Shown piece after piece: positions 14,617-15,573 of a DNA stretch of 15,573 bases. Where the stretch lies: positions 1 through 15,573 of the forward strand of contig CAYNYI010000074.1 of assembly GCA_964401455.1 (NCBI GenBank), written 5' to 3'. A program made the translations under genes and the position numbers. The notes under the pieces are model-generated. The model had not been told where the DNA came from. It worked only from the letters and a program-made list of their open reading frames with translations, and did not search any database. This DNA comes from CAYNYI01 sp964401455 (lineage in GTDB: Bacteria > Fibrobacterota > OXYB2-FULL-49-7 > CAYNYI01). Position 1 is the first letter of the stretch, and each line of letters starts with the position of its first letter.

Positions 14617-15573
14617 TCAGCCGAGTCTTTTTCTTATCTTCTTTGTCTCTTCCGAAAACCCCGGTTTGCCAAGAAGCGCGAACATATTCTTTTTATAAGT
14701 CTCTACACCCGGCTGGTCGAAAGGGTTTACTTCCAGGATATATCCGGAAACGGCCACCGCTTTCTCAAACATGTACAGCAGAGCTCCCAGATTATATTCG
14801 TTTAATGATGGAATACTGATTGTTATATTAGGGACTCCTCCGTCCGCATGAGCGAGACAAGTGCCTTCGAGGGCCATTTTGTTGACATGGTCCATGGACT
14901 TACCTGCAAGATAATTGAGACCGTCAAGGTCGCCCGGGTCTTTTAATATTTTCGCTTTTCCTGAAGGGCTTTTTATGGAAAGTACAGTCTCAAAAATATT
15001 CCTCTTTCCATCCTGTATCCATTGCCCGAGGGAGTGTAAATCGGTAGTGAAACCCGCTGAAGCGGGGAATATACCCTTTTTATCCTTACCTTCGCTTTCT
15101 CCGAAAAGCTGTTTCCACCACTCGGATATATACAGAAGCGAAGGTTCGTAGTTAGCCATCAATTCAATGGCTTTGCCTTTACGGTAAAGGATATTCCTAA
15201 GCGCGGCGTAGAGGTTTGCCGGGTTATCCAGCCCTTTACCGGAACAGGCCTTTTCAGCGGCACGTGCCCCGCTGATAAGTTTATGTATATCAAAGCCGGC
15301 CGCGGCTATAGGAAGCAACCCGACCGGAGTAAAAACGGAGAAACGCCCTCCGACATTATCAGGAATTGTAAAACTTTTATATTTCTCGGTATCTGCGAGC
15401 TTCCTAAGAGCTCCTTTTTTCTCATCCGTGGTTGCCACTATATATCCTGCGGCTTTTTTTCTACCGTGTTTTTTCTCAAGAAGGGTTCTTAAAACACGAA
15501 AGGCGAGGGCCTGTTCTGTTGTTGTACCAGATTTGGAGATGACACTGACCGAAAACTGTTTGTCTTTAAGAAA
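14617..15573 (-). CDS. pgi: Glucose-6-phosphate isomerase, C-terminal part (5' end outside window)
   Basis: The frame is open to the right edge, giving 318 visible residues. It begins FLKDKQFSVSVISKSGTTTE, which contains the SIS-domain SKSGTTTE phosphate-binding motif of glucose-6-phosphate isomerase. The first family signature follows as GGRFSVFTPVGLLPIA (fragment residues 75-90), then FTTDLHSLGQ and near the end NPFDQPGVETYKKNMF, the second-signature region with the conserved QPGVE and lysine. The enzyme interconverts glucose 6-phosphate and fructose 6-phosphate in the cytosol. The QPGVE form is typical of the shorter (about 450-residue) bacterial type rather than the E. coli type. An internal ATG at 15438 is not the true start, because the homology continues upstream without a break. 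The gene converges on the exporter with no evident terminator in the 4-base gap. Confidence 0.96.
   Translation of the reverse strand, partial: FLKDKQFSVSVISKSGTTTEQALAFRVLRTLLEKKHGRKKAAGYIVATTDEKKGALRKLADTEKYKSFTIPDNVGGRFSVFTPVGLLPIAAAGFDIHKLISGARAAEKACSGKGLDNPANLYAALRNILYRKGKAIELMANYEPSLLYISEWWKQLFGESEGKDKKGIFPASAGFTTDLHSLGQWIQDGKRNIFETVLSIKSPSGKAKILKDPGDLDGLNYLAGKSMDHVNKMALEGTCLAHADGGVPNITISIPSLNEYNLGALLYMFEKAVAVSGYILEVNPFDQPGVETYKKNMFALLGKPGFSEETKKIRKRLG

Noticed and set aside
14605..14625. Short inverted repeat CTGA/TCAG between the exporter and isomerase stop codons, considered as a bidirectional terminator.
   Set aside because: The stem is only four pairs, and a T-rich stretch follows on one side only after several unpaired bases, so it is too weak to call.
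1..15573. CRISPR arrays, tRNA or rRNA genes, insertion sequences and integrase-linked attachment sites.
   Set aside because: No spaced direct repeats, cloverleaf-like intergenic sequence, transposase or recombinase frames were found. The intergenic gaps are short and genes fill almost all of the window.

Overview
The window looks like a chromosomal segment of a Gram-negative, probably heterotrophic bacterium of moderate G+C. It encodes an outer-membrane PorV/PorQ-type beta-barrel domain, and the rest is ordinary metabolic and signalling genes. No rRNA, tRNA, phage, IS or CRISPR structure was seen. The pairing of a PorV-like multidomain protein with a GH94 sugar phosphorylase suggests a little-studied lineage such as Elusimicrobiota, Goldiibacteriota or Omnitrophota. 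That placement is a guess from gene content, not a demonstration.

Layout. (1) Positions 1-2650, minus strand: a compact three-gene unit reading right to left. It runs from a cytosolic polysaccharide-deacetylase-like protein, to a Na+/phosphate cotransporter-family protein with a PhoU-like tail, to the start of an M29 aminopeptidase cut by the left edge. (2) 2707-4311, plus strand: an RsbU-like PP2C (SpoIIE) phosphatase with two PAS-like regions, divergent from the first unit. (3) 4328-6310, minus strand: transketolase, convergent with the phosphatase; its probable terminator lies inside the 3' end of the phosphatase gene. (4) 6543-13183, plus strand: a tight three-gene cluster made of a 987-residue fusion protein (PorV-like barrel, TPR-like segment, degenerate metallophosphatase and TolB-like propeller), a GH94 beta-glycoside phosphorylase, and a radical-SAM-like protein whose cluster motif lacks its middle cysteine. 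(5) 13389-14612, plus strand: an MdtG-like MFS exporter. (6) 14617-15573, minus strand: glucose-6-phosphate isomerase, cut by the right edge and convergent with the exporter.

How they may work together. GH94 enzymes release a sugar 1-phosphate by phosphorolysis. Glucose-6-phosphate isomerase and transketolase would carry the derived hexose phosphate into glycolysis and the pentose phosphate pathway, and the Na+/Pi carrier could supply phosphate. This is a plausible metabolic theme, but each gene set has its own transcription direction, so co-regulation is not implied.

The most unusual part is the 6543-13183 cluster. The fusion protein keeps the fold signature of a UshA/5'-nucleotidase-like domain but has lost nearly all the metal ligands. 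The radical-SAM-like protein has CX3FX2C in place of CX3CX2C, with an otherwise intact frame and a cysteine-rich C-terminus. Both deserve family-level comparison.
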